Counted from the stretch's first letter, positions 43,885 to 56,211 are shown. The stretch is DNA of 64,000 bases from Callorhinus ursinus (GCF_003265705.1 NW_020312894.1:5947166-6011165); one strand, 5' to 3'. Translations and numbers: made by a program. Notes: a model not told the origin generated them from the sequence alone.

Positions 43885-45255
43885 TGGCTGGGCATTTTTC
43901 CAACAGATCTGGAGAGGTCACCAGAACTTGTAGAGCCAATTGCCTTGCCTACGGTGCCAGTGCTCAGTATGATGCCTGCACCTACTGGTCATTCCCATCT
44001 CCACATGCTCGTTGCTTTACTTTCAATTTCAGATACTCTTCCTCCGGTCCTCCCATTCCCTAGCACCTTCCACTGAATGGAGTTGCCTTGGTCTTGGGTG
44101 GGGGCAAGGAGAGAAGTCGGCCATTGTGCAGTGCAGGAAAAAGCAACCACCACCAGAGGGCACTATGACCCTTAGTGGTTGGTACCTCTAGGACAAATGG
44201 CCCCAGCCGCTTTCCCAACAGAGAAAGGTGATTTCTCTGAGATTTACATTCTCTTTTGGCTCAGACATTGCCTTATGAGGATAAATCACAGTGGTTGCTG
44301 CATGTTATAGAATCCTTATGCGCTCTGCTGGTATATTGCAGTTGAAAGAAAACGAGCCACTTTGACGCATTTTCTCCTTCCACCTAACAATGATGGATGA
44401 GGAGGCCTGAGGCTGTTTTTACCCAAAGCACAAATGTATTCAGTGGCTCTCTTTAGAACCCACCATTCAATTGATTCCACACTAAAATATAATAAGTAGT
44501 GTCAGAGAAAGGTCAGCAGATTGCTTGGGATCAGAAGCGAAATCCTAGGCCATCCTGGCCCCTGTTGATTTTAGTTCAATACCATTTTCAGGTGTCAGTC
44601 AGAAGCTCAGTCAACGAGAAGGGGAGTTAGAACTCAGGATGGGGAAAGAGAAGATTCCTTTATGTAAGGGGAACTAGAGTTATTTCTCATTTCGAGCAGC
44701 CCATATGTAACTGGCTTAAATTCTTCTGACCAAGTAGAGACTCTGATGTGTAAAAATATAATCTGATTTGAACATTATGGAAAGGAAGACAGGGGATGGG
44801 TAATGGGCCAGTCCATTTACAATTTGGTCCTTTGGTTTTCACAGCCTATGCATGGGCAGCATCTTTGAGAAAGGAAATCCTTGGCAGAGACAGGACACAA
44901 GCTGACTGGCGCTGGTCAGTGGGGTATCATTGTCCGTCCAAGAAGGGAGGTGATGCCATTGGGCAACACTCCACAAATCCTGCTGTTTGACACATGTTCT
45001 GCTCTGGTCTGTAGGCAGGGAATCGCCCTGAACAGGGCATCCTCACCATATGGATTCTGCCTAGGCTCTGCCACCCCCTTCTCTGTGAAAATCCTTAGGC
45101 TAGTTCTCAGCAGATTGTATAATAAATGTTCCCTCCCATGGCTCACCCAGGTTCCAGTCAAGATGCGGGACCGCCCGCATGGAATAACCTTTTCCATAGA
45201 GATCTGCATTTTTATAGGGGATTGAGGACTTTTAAAAATAATAAAATTAGTCCAT
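43885..45255. other. Unclassified sequence
   Basis: No gene or named repeat recognised. Confidence 0.35.
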
Positions 45256-45259
45256 TCTA

Positions 45260-45680
45260 ATAAAAAAGTGAAAATCTCCTTCTTTATCATTCCCTGTCTA
45301 TCAACTGTATTCTCCAGATATAATCACTATTCATAGTTTAGCGTGTATTTCTCTAGAACTTTTTCTGTGCGCATGGAAACATCTATTATACACTGCTACG
45401 TACTCTTTTACTTTTTCTTTTTAAACAAAGTTGTGTATATATACTCTACAGTGGTCTTCCCCCAATAATCAGGCATGGGTACCCATCCAAGTGAGACAAA
45501 CAACTACCCTGTTCATTGCAACTGCTGCGTAGAGTTCCATAGCATGGGGGTATCATAATCTATTGACCGATTTTTTTTTTTTTTTGTCGGTGGGCTTTTA
45601 GAAGGTCTCCAATTTTTGGCCATTATGAACAAGACTGTGGTGAATACCTTCTCACAAATAGCCTTGACTGCATAGCGTTG
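45260..45680 (-). mobile_element. Old L1 3' UTR fragment
   Basis: ccagatataatcactattca, tttagcgtgtatttctctag and ttttggccattatgaacaag (after a T-run at 45,571-45,585) match the antisense old-L1 3' UTR series. Confidence 0.6.
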
Positions 45681-46032
45681 CTGTTACTAGGCCTTACTGA
45701 AACGGTCCCCGTTTATCTTCAATGAAGGGATTTTGAAGAGGAAAAGTTTTAATGCTGAGAAAAATGACCGTGAAACAGTGGGATTGTGGTTGTCAAATGC
45801 CTAGACTGGGGGAGGCTGGTCCTGCTGGCAAGGACCAGCAGAGTGGCTCTTCAGTCTGTGCAGTTCTAGGGTAAGGGCAGCGTCTGTTCAACCACGATGA
45901 TGGACTCTGCAGTTTACTCCCTTTGTTTATGACGGAACATGTTACACATCCACAGACCCATCATCCAGCCCCTTGATTGAAAAAGATTCATTAGGAACAA
46001 AAGCAGCATCTAAAATCCCCCAGCCCCCTTCC

Positions 46033-46215
46033 TGGGGCTCCTGCGTGGCTCAGTCAGTTAAGCATCTGATTTCAGCTCAGGTCATGATCTCAGGGTCCTG
46101 GGATGGAGCCCTGCGTGAGGCTCTCTGTTCGGCAGGGAGTCTGCTTGTCCCTCTCCCTTTCCCCTTCCCTCTGCTGGAGCTCTCTCTCTCTCAAATAAAT
46201 AAAAATAAATAAATA
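46033..46215 (+). mobile_element. CAN-SINE
   Basis: From ggggctcctgcgtggctcag to an (AAAT)n tail. An aaaatccccc word occurs on both sides (about 46,012 and 46,216). Confidence 0.95.
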
Positions 46216-46734
46216 AAATCCCCCTTCCCATGTTTGTAGAACTCAGATTCTACACAAGGAAGTGGTAGCAAGGTAGGGAGGCGTGTTCACCCCCACTGAT
46301 GTGAAAAAGGTCAATTCATTTAGAGAAGGATATTATTTGTCCTTCCTTGATGCAGTCTCTTGCGTGTGCATGCACACACACACCAGGCATACACTCTTGT
46401 TCTTTCATTTCAAGTCAACCGTGATACTTTTCAAACCACACTTTGCTCTTGTGAATTTCTACAGAACATGCACCCCACTTCTTTAAAACAGCTGCCTGTT
46501 TTCTTTCTTCTTCCAGTAAACAATCAGCATCAACCATCCTATCTTACCCCTAATAAAAGGCCTAAGTGATCTCACATTTCTGCATTTTTGTAATTGTCAG
46601 AACCGCTGATGCCACGTTTCCAGTGAACTAAAATGGCTTCCCAAGATGGCACCTTCCAGTGGCATGACACCAACAGGAAAAGTTGAATGGAGAGCAGTCA
46701 GTTTAAATCGTGTCTGGCAAAGATTATTATGTCA

Positions 46735-46815
46735 ATAAAACCATTTATAGGGCACCTGCTAAGGGCCACACAGGGTGAAGTGTTGGGTGGGCAGAGATGA
46801 TGCAGATAGTCTATG
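46735..46815 (+). mobile_element. L2-like fragment
   Basis: atagggcacctgctaagggc, then gtgggcagagatgatgcaga, resembles the L2 'gcacctactatgtgcca...' section. Short and diverged. Confidence 0.45.
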
Positions 46816-47219
46816 AGCTCAGAGCAGAGAGATACACCGTGTGGTACAACATGTTCCTCTAGCTGTGTGGTGTTCACCCAGCTCTCCCTGCCCATATGAG
46901 CATTCAGCTGTACAGAGAAGTGTATCTGCTGAGCACGTCTCCCAGTGCGGGGCCAGGCAAGGCAAAGGACATTGGCTAGACCCCAACTGCCTGCTCCAAA
47001 GGAATCACTGCACCCCTGGGCTGAGCTAAAAGTTAACAGTGTGTGAGAACCACCCAATCAGGCTCATGTCAAGTGGACACTTAGTACATCATTGCTGACT
47101 GGCCACAGACTAGCAGTGACTAACCTAGAAGCCAGGATGTGCATACAGGTGAGCAGTCGTTTGCCTCTGGTGGCCTCTGGGCTTGGCTCTCTGCATAGTG
47201 TTCATCCATAAGTGACAAA

Positions 47220-47360
47220 CACCAGGGTACTTGCATCCGAACCTCCCAGGACAACTTGTTAAGCGTGAAGATTCCTGGGCCCCACCCACAGGGCTTCTGA
47301 TTCAGTGGGTCTGGAGTGGAGTCTAGGAATCTGTGTCTTTAACAACATCTCAGGTCCTTC
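47220..47360 (+). mobile_element. MER5A-like hAT element
   Basis: acttgttaagcgtgaagatt, cctgggccccacccacaggg, cttctgattcagtgggtctg and gagtctaggaatctgtgtct give MER5A wording in order. Confidence 0.88.
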
Positions 47361-47364
47361 TTCT

Positions 47365-48195
47365 TATAGGTGGGCTGGGGTGGGGGTGTCCCAGGTTAGC
47401 AACTGGCCAACGGGCTGCTTGTGACCTCCTGACACATTCTTCCTCCCTAACCTGCCAAAGAATATAATAAAATTTGAATTAGTTACCAATGTTAAAAAAA
47501 TCAGGATTTTGTTTTCCTGGAGCCTGAAAGTGGAAAGGGGTAGAAAGCTTTTGACTGAGAGAAATAGTTGAAGTGCTCCTAAGAACCCCTTGATGCTCAG
47601 GACCAGAAGGCCCCAGGCTCTGAGGGGGGCAGGGTGGGATATGAGGATTAACTGAGAGTCTGGACCAGAGCAGTTGGCTCCATGGATAGCTAGGAAATTC
47701 GTTCTGTCACGAAACTGGGATGGAGAACATCTAGACCACAGACAGCAGGGCTGAGGCACAGAGCTGGACATCGGGGATTATGTGAAAGTCTGTGTCCAGA
47801 GCCTGGACAGCCAGCTCCCATCCTCTGCCTTTGTTCCAGAATGTTGCAGCCAGGCTGTGTCCTCAGAGGGGTCACTGGAGGATTCTACTCCAGGGACATA
47901 GAGCTCTGGAGAAAAGCCCCTGATCCCCTGGGCTGAAGCCCACCAGCCAACAATCCCAACCCCTAGGCATAGCTTTTTCAGGGTTTCCTCTTGGATATGA
48001 GCAAACAGCCAAGGATGACCAGAGCTTGAGGAGGAAATCCTGCCCCATGAAAGTGAGAGAAATAAAGAAGTAGGAGAAAGAAATCCCAAGGAAATGTGAC
48101 TGTAGGAATCCGCAAGCAATTTCAAAGTTTACTGATTATTCTCAGAGAGATCAGAGGTCAGTTCATCCAGAAACCAAGAGCAGGACACTAATGGG
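47365..48195. other. Unclassified sequence
   Basis: No named repeat or gene. Open frames on the minus strand (47,364-48,125) lack recognisable features. Confidence 0.35.
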
Positions 48196-48199
48196 AAAG

Positions 48200-49085
48200 A
48201 AACCATCAGGGAGATAGAATGAGTTCTTAGACATTGAAAATGTAGTAGTCATCAATAAGTTTGGAGGAATCGAACAATAAAGGTCCAAGAAATATCGCAG
48301 AAAGTAGGATACTACTAATACAAGAGTAACGGAAAACATGAAAGAGTGGGAGCAGGAGAGGGTGAGTCTTGGAGTCCACTCTCTGACTAATAGGAATTCC
48401 AGGAAACAAGAAGAGAGAACGTGGCAGGAGGGGGTTCCTGAAAATTTAACTCAAGAAACAGGTCTGAAGGACACAAACCACTCTACCAAAAGCAGAAGCA
48501 GAACAAAGAATGAGGGTGATAGTATCAGTAGTCATAAACCCGATGCTCACTGGTTGTGCACTCTGTGCCAGGTCCTGTTCTGAGGGCTCTGATGTATTAT
48601 CTCATTATCTGCACACCCCCTTTACAAGAAGGGTGCTCATGCCTGTTTCGCAGAGGCACACTCTTAAGTTACATGCCCCGGATGGCATGGTTCATAAATG
48701 GCATCATGGGGTTTTAGACCCAGGTGTTCTGACATCTGCTTTTATCGCTCTAACATGTCAGAACGCCATGCCTGAAGAGAAGACCCTAAAGGTTGCGAAA
48801 AGAGACAAAGATGTAGGACACAGCCGAAGGCATGTGAATCGGAGAGTATGGGCTTATCTAATGCAACCCTGGACACAGGAAGACCATGGAGAGAGGCCTT
48901 CAAAATTCTGAAGGAAAATGGTTTTCAAGGCAGAAATCTGTACCAGCCAAATTCCCAAGCAAGTGGGAGAGTAGAGGATAGACATTTCCGACAGGTGAGG
49001 CCTCAACAATTTACCTCTCAAGCAGCCTTTTTAGGAAGCTACCAGAACTGTGTTCCAACAAAATAACAATCAGGAAAAACATGGA
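48200..49085 (+). mobile_element. Old L1/HAL1 ORF1-region fragment with a MIR inside
   Basis: Sense wording of the old L1/HAL1 ORF1 region appears at 48,220-48,510 (agagaacgtggcaggagggg). It resumes at about 48,780-49,070 (gaccatggagagaggccttc, aaatctgtaccagccaaatt, cccaagcaagtgg). A MIR (48,535-48,765) lies between the two parts. Confidence 0.6.
48535..48765 (+). mobile_element. MIR
   Basis: cactctgtgccaggtcctgt, gatgtattatctcattatct, catgcctgtttcgcagaggc and gttttagacccaggtgttct follow the MIR order across most of its length. Confidence 0.88.
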
Positions 49086-49110
49086 ATCCAGCAAACAAGG
49101 ACCCCAGCTC

Positions 49111-49150
49111 AGGGGGGGCCTGGGGGGCCTGGGGCAGGGGCTGGGGGCAC
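49111..49150 (+). repeat. G-rich imperfect tandem tract
   Basis: Seven G-runs of four to seven bases separated by cct, ca or ct, built from a repeated ggggggcct word. It fits a G-quadruplex pattern. Confidence 0.85.
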
Positions 49151-49315
49151 AAAGGCTATGGCTGTGGGCAGAGGGAGGGTTTAGCTCTGAGAGCTAAAAA
49201 AAAAACCCTCAACCTCTGTGAATGCAGGAAATAAATAGGTAACTATAAACTAACAAAGAGCTGAAGAAGCATACTTTTCAGTAATACAGAAGAATTACCA
49301 GAAGAAATAAGTTTA

Positions 49316-49504
49316 GGGCGCCTGGGTGGCTCAGTTGGTTAGGCGACTGCCTTCGGCTCGGGTCATGATCCCAGGGTCCTGGGATCGAGTCCCGCATCGG
49401 GCTCCCGGCTCGGTGGGGAGCCTGCTTCTCCCTCTGACTCTCTCCCCTCTCGTGCTGTTTCTCTCTCACTCACTCTCTAATAAATAAATAAAATCTTAAA
49501 AAAA
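49316..49504 (+). mobile_element. CAN-SINE with exact target duplication
   Basis: Full head gggcgcctgggtggctcagt, CT-rich section and aaataaataaaatcttaaaa tail. aaataagttta occurs at 49,305-49,315 and 49,505-49,515. Confidence 0.97.
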
Positions 49505-49624
49505 AAATAAGTTTAAAAGTGGTGCTTACTGAATGGCATTCGTGGTTGGAGGGGCCAGGATAAGGGGTGCTGTTGTTCTAAGCCTTCGATTTTTTTCAGT
49601 TTTTCTTTTCTTTTGATTTTTTTT

Positions 49625-49845
49625 TTTTTTTTTTTTTTAGATTTTCTTTCCTTTCCTTTTCCTTAGTGCGCTGGCACACTGAGTTGGGGGGCGTAGGGTG
49701 GAGCAAGAGGGAGAGAGAGAATCTTAAGCAGTCTCCACGCTCAGCATGGAGCCCAATGCCAGCCTCAGTCTCACAACCCCTGAGATCATAACCTGCGCTG
49801 AAATCAAGAGTCGGACGCTTAACCAACTGAGCCACCAGGTGCCCC
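49625..49845 (-). mobile_element. CAN-SINE (older subtype)
   Basis: A T-run, then a longer central part with aagagggagagagagaatct, and a head ending gagccaccaggtgcccc. The duplication ttttcttttgattttttt lies at 49,606 and 49,846. It interrupts an older L1 3' end. Confidence 0.93.
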
Positions 49846-49863
49846 TTTTCTTTTGATTTTTTT

Positions 49864-50215
49864 AGAGCAGTTTTAGGTTCACGGCAAAATTAAGCAGAAG
49901 GTTCAGAGATTTCCTGTATACCCTCTACCCTCACAAAGGCACAGCTTCCTCCATGATCTGTGTCCTCCATCGGGGTACATATGTTACAGTTGATCAGTGT
50001 GCATGGACCCGTCATCGTCACCCATGGTCCGTGTTGACATTAGGGTTCGCTCTGGGTGTTGTGCATTCTGAGGTTTGGACAAATGTGTAATGATGTGTAT
50101 CCACCGTAATGGTGTCATACTGAGTAGCTTCACTGCCCTGCAGATCCTCTGTGCTCCTGCCTATTCGTCTCCTGCCCCCGACCCCCTGGCAACTAATCTT
50201 TTCACTGTCTCCATA
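49864..50215 (-). mobile_element. Old L1 3'-end fragment
   Basis: gagcagttttaggttcacgg, agatttcctgtataccctct and ggacaaatgtgtaatgatgt, ending ctggcaactaatcttttcac, then tgtctccatagtttt. This is a well-known antisense L1M terminus, 5'-truncated. Confidence 0.85.
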
Positions 50216-50219
50216 GTTT

Positions 50220-52160
50220 TTAAGTCTTTGATTTTATAATTACATGTGTGCATTAAGTAAATTAAGAAAAATTCAGTGGCTTTCACCTAAAAAACAGTAA
50301 ATCTTTTGAAAAACCAGTAAATCTGGCAGCTCAGGGCGGCCACTGTGCTTGGGAGCATTGGACGGAGCTCCATAGCTGTGGATCCTTTTGGTTAGGAGTT
50401 GCCCTTCCAAGTTTGCTGTCATCCCAAACAGGTCAGTTTCCCTCATTTCTTTACTTCTGTTCCTTGTAGACTTCAAGTGTGTGCCTTATAGTCGAGTGAC
50501 TCTCCTCTGTACCCTGCTCAGCTGTCAACCTGCTAGGAGTTGTATGTGGAAGATTCATTACCTGCAGGGACAGGTTCTTAGGTGCCACTGCTGAGGCTGA
50601 CGCTGACAGTTCCCTTGAATGGAGTCCCGTTCAGTACCCCAGAATAGCTTCTTGCTGAATCACACTGTTTTTAGACAGCCCCGAGTAGTAGATTACGTAA
50701 GTGCGATTAACACTGATTTAGTGAAATCCCACTTTGAGAGGCTCATCTTGCAGGCAAACGCATTCAAGCCCAATACCCTTAATGGGGGTTGTCCCACTGA
50801 GCAGATGGCAGATGGCCCATCCGTTCTGCTTCCAGGAGCTTCTCCTAGAGCAAATCCACCAGGATGACAAGGACGAAATCGTCTAGTCGGAATGTTGTCA
50901 GTAGGAATTATGAAAAGTGTATCTCATGCCCCCAGGAGTCGACATTCTGATTTTAGCGAAGTGCTACACAGATCTGATCTTTTGGTGTGTTGTTTAAAGG
51001 ATGACTGTCATTCTCATAAGAGGAACAAGAACTCATGGAGCCCTAGATCAAGATGGTCTTGGCATTCAAAAAGAGCAGTAGGGAATCCTTTTTGTTAAGA
51101 CAGAGGGAAGGAGAATGTTTGCACCAAAGAGCAGCTGTAGCAGAAGCCTGTTCAGTGTGTGTGAGTCTCCATCTGGAGAGGTATCAGGTTAGGAGCTAGT
51201 AGGTTAATTTCTCCTTTTAGATCCTTTGTCAATAACACCAAGAAAGTTTCAGACTAGAAGCAACTTTGATGGGCCTTTCAAAGCTGCAGGCCCTTCTTTC
51301 AGTAACTATATTGCAACTGACCATTCCACCTGGACGGTAGTTTCATTTTAGAAAGTGTCAAGAACAGGAGCCACTATGGGAAAGACATTTAAAAGCTGGT
51401 GATGGGAACCTACAGCCTTGGGCGTCCCAATAGTGAGTCAGCGACAAGGCACAGATTTGAGTGCAAGTCTCTCTGGGCCCCCAACAGAAATGCATTCCAT
51501 TAATATGCTCAGGAAATACTAACAAATGACAAGGCACAACCAAAGGGTATGTCAACTCAACATATTTTAAATACACTTTTCTGCAATTATATTATGTCCC
51601 TGGCTTAATATTTGAGATAGTGGCCGATCACATCTACTTGGGAAATTTTCCAGCCCCTACTACACAGGAAATTTCCCCACTTTTGAGCCACGAATCCCCA
51701 GTTGTAGATATGATTGTTCCCCAAATTCAGCTTCACCTTGGATGTGTTTTAGAGCTCTACTTATTGTTACTCTTCTTCAGACTTTCTCAAACCTCCTGAG
51801 TCTCCTTAAAGAAGCCAGACTGGGAGGCAAAAGTTACGGTTTAGCCACACAGTTATTTACTAAAATTAGTTCACTTCTGTTCTGAAGTGCTGACAAGGAA
51901 TTTGTGTGGGGATGAAATAAAGAGATGTGTATGATATTAATCTGTCAAGTCCTATGTAATGAAGTATGGGGCGAGGAAGATCATAGCAATGCTCAAAACC
52001 TGGCAAGAGTTCATGCTACAGAGTTCTTTTTCTGTTGGGTTTGTTTTCTTTATAAATCGATCGTAAGTATGAAGGTTTCTCAGGCACTGATGAGTCAGAG
52101 GTTGCAGAGTGGGTGAAGGGCATCCCTAACTGGAAAACACCCTCCCCCCCCATTATTCAG
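50220..52160. other. Unclassified sequence, longest repeat-poor stretch
   Basis: I recognise no interspersed repeat here. A weak exon-like signal is present at 50,836-50,886 (see findings). No RNA gene seen. Confidence 0.4.
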
Positions 52161-52164
52161 TGTT

Positions 52165-52345
52165 TTCCAAAGTGTTTTCTGTGGGTCATCCACATAAGCA
52201 TTACATGCAGAACTTGTTAAATATTTAGATTCTGGTGCCCACCTCCTGTCCCCAGACCTAACGAAGGACTGTTCTGGGACAGAACCGAGGAGTATGCATC
52301 CATAGCAAACACCCCAGATGTTTCTCAAGTATATTAAAGTTTGGG
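52165..52345 (+). mobile_element. MER5-like hAT element
   Basis: tgggtcatccacataagcat, gcagaacttgttaaatattt and agattctggtgcccacctcc resemble MER5-type order (hits after 'gaatcacctggagggcttgttaaa...'). Confidence 0.5.
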
Positions 52346-52349
52346 AATC

Positions 52350-53540
52350 TGTGGATACTTCCAAAGGTTCTACATGGTGTGACGCTGTATGTTGTGGGAA
52401 TGATACAAGACGTTCAAAGTATTCAGCGGCCAGTCTGATGGACAGAGCCACGGGGTCAGTGTGTTACCAAAAGCTAAATGATTCAAACCGTCAGGACATT
52501 TAAATGGTGAAAAACATGTATTTGTTTCTACTGAATGCCTCATGTTTCAGCCTCACCTCGATTGACATCAAACAAGTTATTTAATCTACTTCAAACCCAA
52601 TTTTGTTTTTCTCATTAAAGAAAGCAGGGGCAGAAAGAGTTGAATTTTAATCCTCACCTTCGTTTAGTATGAAGGCCAAGGACAAGAGGGTCACTTTGAA
52701 AGATGAACATTTTGCTAAAGTGTAGATAACTTAAACGCAAATGCACGGCAGCCTTTTGAGAAGAGAAACTTAGGTATGAGCCGAGAGACCTCAGTGGGGA
52801 GATGGATATAAAATCGGAAGATAAGCAAAACGATGAGATAAAAATGCCAGAATGAGGGGAACAACTCAAAATTCTACAGCATTATCCCTCTCTTTCCCTA
52901 CCAACCCACAATTCTTCTCTGAACCGTTGGCGTTTTGGAAGACCTACCTTTTGGCAGGGGGAGAGAATGAGATATGCCAAGAAGGAAGTACAGGAGAAGT
53001 GAAGGTGGAGAAAAAGAGGCAGGTGTCTGTGGGGCATAACGCTCATTCCTCCAAAAAAGTGAATGGGAGTTAGGTTGTCCAAACCTACTTGGGCCATTGT
53101 CCTCCTAGCCCGGAGTACTGATGACATGGTATGGCCCGAAGTGTCTTCACTCTGCCTTATTACCTGCTTTGTCCATGTTGGGCTGCTCTGCTTTAAGAAC
53201 AAATTGGATGAGTGGAAATCCTTTGCTCAGCGTGAAAGAAAACGCACTTCCGTGGACTGCGAGTTCTTAGACCAACTTCAGTTATTCTCCAGATAATCCA
53301 TGGAGACTTTGTTCATGAGTAGACTTCTGTGCTTTTGCTTGATAGGTTCTTGCCTTTCCATTTTATTTATGTATTCTTTCCCCCCAAAGAATATCAAATG
53401 CTTGAAAATTGATCATGTGTGTAGTAAATATGAGGGTCATATAAGGGATGTTCCCATAATGAATGGAGGCACTAACAAAATTTTGGGAGCAATGGTGATA
53501 ATGATTGGCTAAGCCCATTTGGGAAAATAAATATGCTTTG
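52350..53540. other. Unclassified sequence
   Basis: Nothing I can assign. Short opposing open frames at 52,852-53,202 look incidental. Confidence 0.35.
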
Positions 53541-53544
53541 CCTG

Positions 53545-53573
<29 letters not shown>
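53545..53573. repeat. Poly(T) run of 29
   Basis: An uninterrupted T-run. Its length suggests the A-tail of a retroposed sequence on the minus strand, but the next bases match no SINE, L1 or gene I know, and no polyadenylation signal is in the expected place. Confidence 0.95.
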
Positions 53574-53575
<2 letters not shown>

Positions 53576-53744
53576 TAAGTAGGTTGTTTAGCAGGAGTTT
53601 CAGGAAAATGTATGTAATTAGTAGTTACAACAAGCTTAAGACAATTATTTTTAATAATACGTCTATACAACGAAAACTCTTTTACTTAACAAATGAATAC
53701 AAGTAGTAATTGCTCTTGCTGGAATATGTCATAATGATTTTGTA

Positions 53745-53875
53745 AAGTACATTATTAACCTTCATGACAGCATGGGAAATGATTATTCTAACCATTTTTG
53801 CAGATCAGAATATGAGTAATAGAGGTCAAATGACTCGATTGTTGAAGAAGCAAGCTTGTTATACCAATCTTCAGA
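53745..53875 (+). mobile_element. MIR fragment
   Basis: accatttttgcagatcagaa, then gaggtcaaatgactcgattg, corresponds to the MIR core and the 'gttaagtgacttgcc' part, diverged. Confidence 0.6.
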
Positions 53876-53934
53876 CTTTTTCTATCATACCCATCACATT
53901 TCTTGAAAGAAAATCATTAAAAACCAGTATGGGG

Positions 53935-54041
53935 GTGGGGGTGCCTGGCTAGATCAGTCGGAAGAGCATGTGACTCTTGATCTTGGGGTTGTGAGTTCAA
54001 ACCCCACATGGTGTAGAGATTACTTAAAAATAAAATCTTAA
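53935..54041 (+). mobile_element. Short CAN-SINE variant
   Basis: ggggtgcctggctagatcag, cttgggttgtgagttc-type B box (ttgtgagttcaaaccccaca) and a direct gagattacttaaaaataaaa end. A diverged ccagtatggg / ccagtacaggg pair flanks it. Confidence 0.9.
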
Positions 54042-54059
54042 AAAATCCAGTACAGGGAA

Positions 54060-54760
54060 GTTCTTTATTTTTATCGAGTTATTATGGCTAGAACAATTGT
54101 CTTAGGGAAACTTTAAAATGCAGTAATGCATCTGTTTATTGCATATCATTGATTTTATCTTGCTATCTGCTGTCTAATATTGAGAAAGCCCAGTGAAAAT
54201 CTAGGTCAGACGAAAGACCTATGTCTTTTTGAATATTAATCCACTGAGATCCCTACCTAATTGAGGGAAAACACATAATGAAGTGTGCCTGATCTTTTTT
54301 CTTTCTTTTCCATAATGAGTTATCATGATTCCTTAAAATAGAAGATAAATGTCTCTTAGATTGAATGTGTAGATAATGGTGTGTGTAATAGGGTATCATC
54401 AGGGACCCAGGACAAGTTTGCCTTCCCAAGAAGAAAGACATCATTGTCCAGGTCTAATTCCATCCATTTCTCATGCTACATTACTAGGCTGAGAAGATAG
54501 GCATTTTCAAGTTAATGGTCTTGTACCCTAAATTGGGATACAATACGGCGGTCACTTTGTCAATGCTAAGTATAAGCAGTGAGTCCTGGTGAGTAAGGGC
54601 CTAAGAGTGGGGAGGGCACATGAAGCCAAACACATAGAGTCCAACTGGGTGCTGGCTACCAGGTGCGTGGTTTGGAGCTTCTCTCAAGGGGGCCTCTTGC
54701 TTTCCTTCCCAAGCTCTGGTCTCCAGGGCTCTGTGCTTCCTCATCACACTGACACCCTTA
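54060..54760. other. Unclassified sequence
   Basis: No gene or named repeat. Confidence 0.4.
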
Positions 54761-54764
54761 GGGT

Positions 54765-54860
54765 CCGGTTGCAACATGCATTGTTCAACTCCTTGTCCCC
54801 AGACACCAGTGTGGTGTCTGGCATGAAGCCAGCACTCAGACATGTCTAATAAATGATCAC
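54765..54860 (+). mobile_element. L2 3' end
   Basis: gtgtggtgtctggcatgaag, then tctaataaatgatcac, matches the L2 terminus 'cagtgcctggcacatag...aataaatgtttg'. Confidence 0.6.
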
Positions 54861-55014
54861 ATCCCTGCCACTTCCTGTTCCTTTGTCCTTAAAGCCTCCT
54901 GTGTGTACTCACACAACTCTTGGTGCTGCCAGTATCTTTAGACATCACATTGTCCTGCTCTCTCCATGCCTTCTGAGCTCAGGCTTGTGTTAGCTCTCAC
55001 TTGAACTTAACCAT

Positions 55015-55700
55015 TCCAGAGTATCTTTGAGCACCTATTGTTTGCCAGGCAGTTTCTAGACACTAAAACGTCCAGGTACAGTACTGATAAGGTTCAAATC
55101 ACAACAGCATTATGATGGATGACGTTGTTTTCCTGAAACTGACTTACTGGTGTTAGCTTGCCCAGTAAAAAGGTGCATTTTCATATTTTTCTGTTTGTTG
55201 TCTAAATGATCTTTAAAACTTTTTTCCTTTGACCCCAATGGGCCTCTTCCTACCCTACCCCGAGATTGGAGACACGGATAGCATGTTTGAAGGCTGCTGG
55301 GAACGGTCCTGCAGACAGAGGAGCAACAGATGATGATTTCTGTAACCAGCTCCATTCTACTCATGTAGCAGTGAGTATCCCTTGAGGCCCCACCTGGTCT
55401 CCCTACTTCTAGGTTTTTGCTTTCTCACCGGTTCCTCCCACTGCTGCCAGATTACCCTTCCTGGAGCCCAGCTCTGATTACATCACTGCCCTGTTTTGCT
55501 CAGAAGTCATTGGCGGTCCCACTTCCAAACAAATCAAGTCCTCATGTCTTGGTCAACATTTATGGTGCTGTCCTCTCTGGTCCCAGCTGATCTTTCGGTG
55601 GAATGGGGCAGCATTTGTGAAAGTGCCCCAAGTAGTGTCTGTTCATGTTTCAAAATCACATATTCTCTTCCACAAATCCCTGTCCCTTACCTGAGGTTTC
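55015..55700 (+). mobile_element. L2 fragments
   Basis: gagcacctattgtttgccag (about 55,030) is one L2-like piece. From 55,450 (gctctgattacatcactgcc; ctctggtcccagctgatctt) the L2 ORF2 3' end 'gatcatgtcactcccctgc...' is recognisable. They may be separate insertions. Confidence 0.6.
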
Positions 55701-56009
55701 AGTGACTCTGAGCTTATTTCTGTCCCAGGAAGCCTTGGGGGACATATCCTCCATGGTCTCAGCTCCCGGTGTTACTTCTTTTCACATGGTGCATCCTTGG
55801 ATATTGGGGTCCCCAAGTGCCACATCCTGTTCTACATTCTGAAACTCCTCTGCAGGGTGTTAAGGCTTTTTCACGTTGCATCTTTTATCTGGGCCCCAAG
55901 CTATAGGTGTAGTTTCATCTTTTATCTCTCCCCCCCCCATGCCTTGCCCAGACCTTGCACTCAGCTCAGAGTATTAACAGCAGTGCATAGCCTCCATAGG
56001 ACCCTTCTG

Positions 56010-56165
56010 TGTTCCTGGTGCTATGCTCATTGCTTCGTGAATTATATACTTACTCTTCAAAGAGTGTCCAAAGAAAGTGCTTTTTAAAAACCCCTATTTT
56101 GCTTTAAATGGAGGAGATGAAACATTTGGTGAGCAGCAGAGCTGGAATTGAACTTGGGTGGGGAG
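56010..56165 (+). mobile_element. MIR
   Basis: gttcctggtgctatgctcat, cgtgaattatatacttactc, gaggagatgaaacatttggt and gcagagctggaattgaactt follow the MIR order. Confidence 0.75.
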
Positions 56166-56211
56166 GTTTATCTACCATGCCCTACCATCAGCTGTTTGTT
56201 GTGGACTTCTT

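Noticed and set aside
45560..45593. Hairpin terminator-like accga(T15)tcggt
   Set aside because: The stem is only about five bases and it lies in an old L1 3' UTR. There is no reason to expect a terminator.
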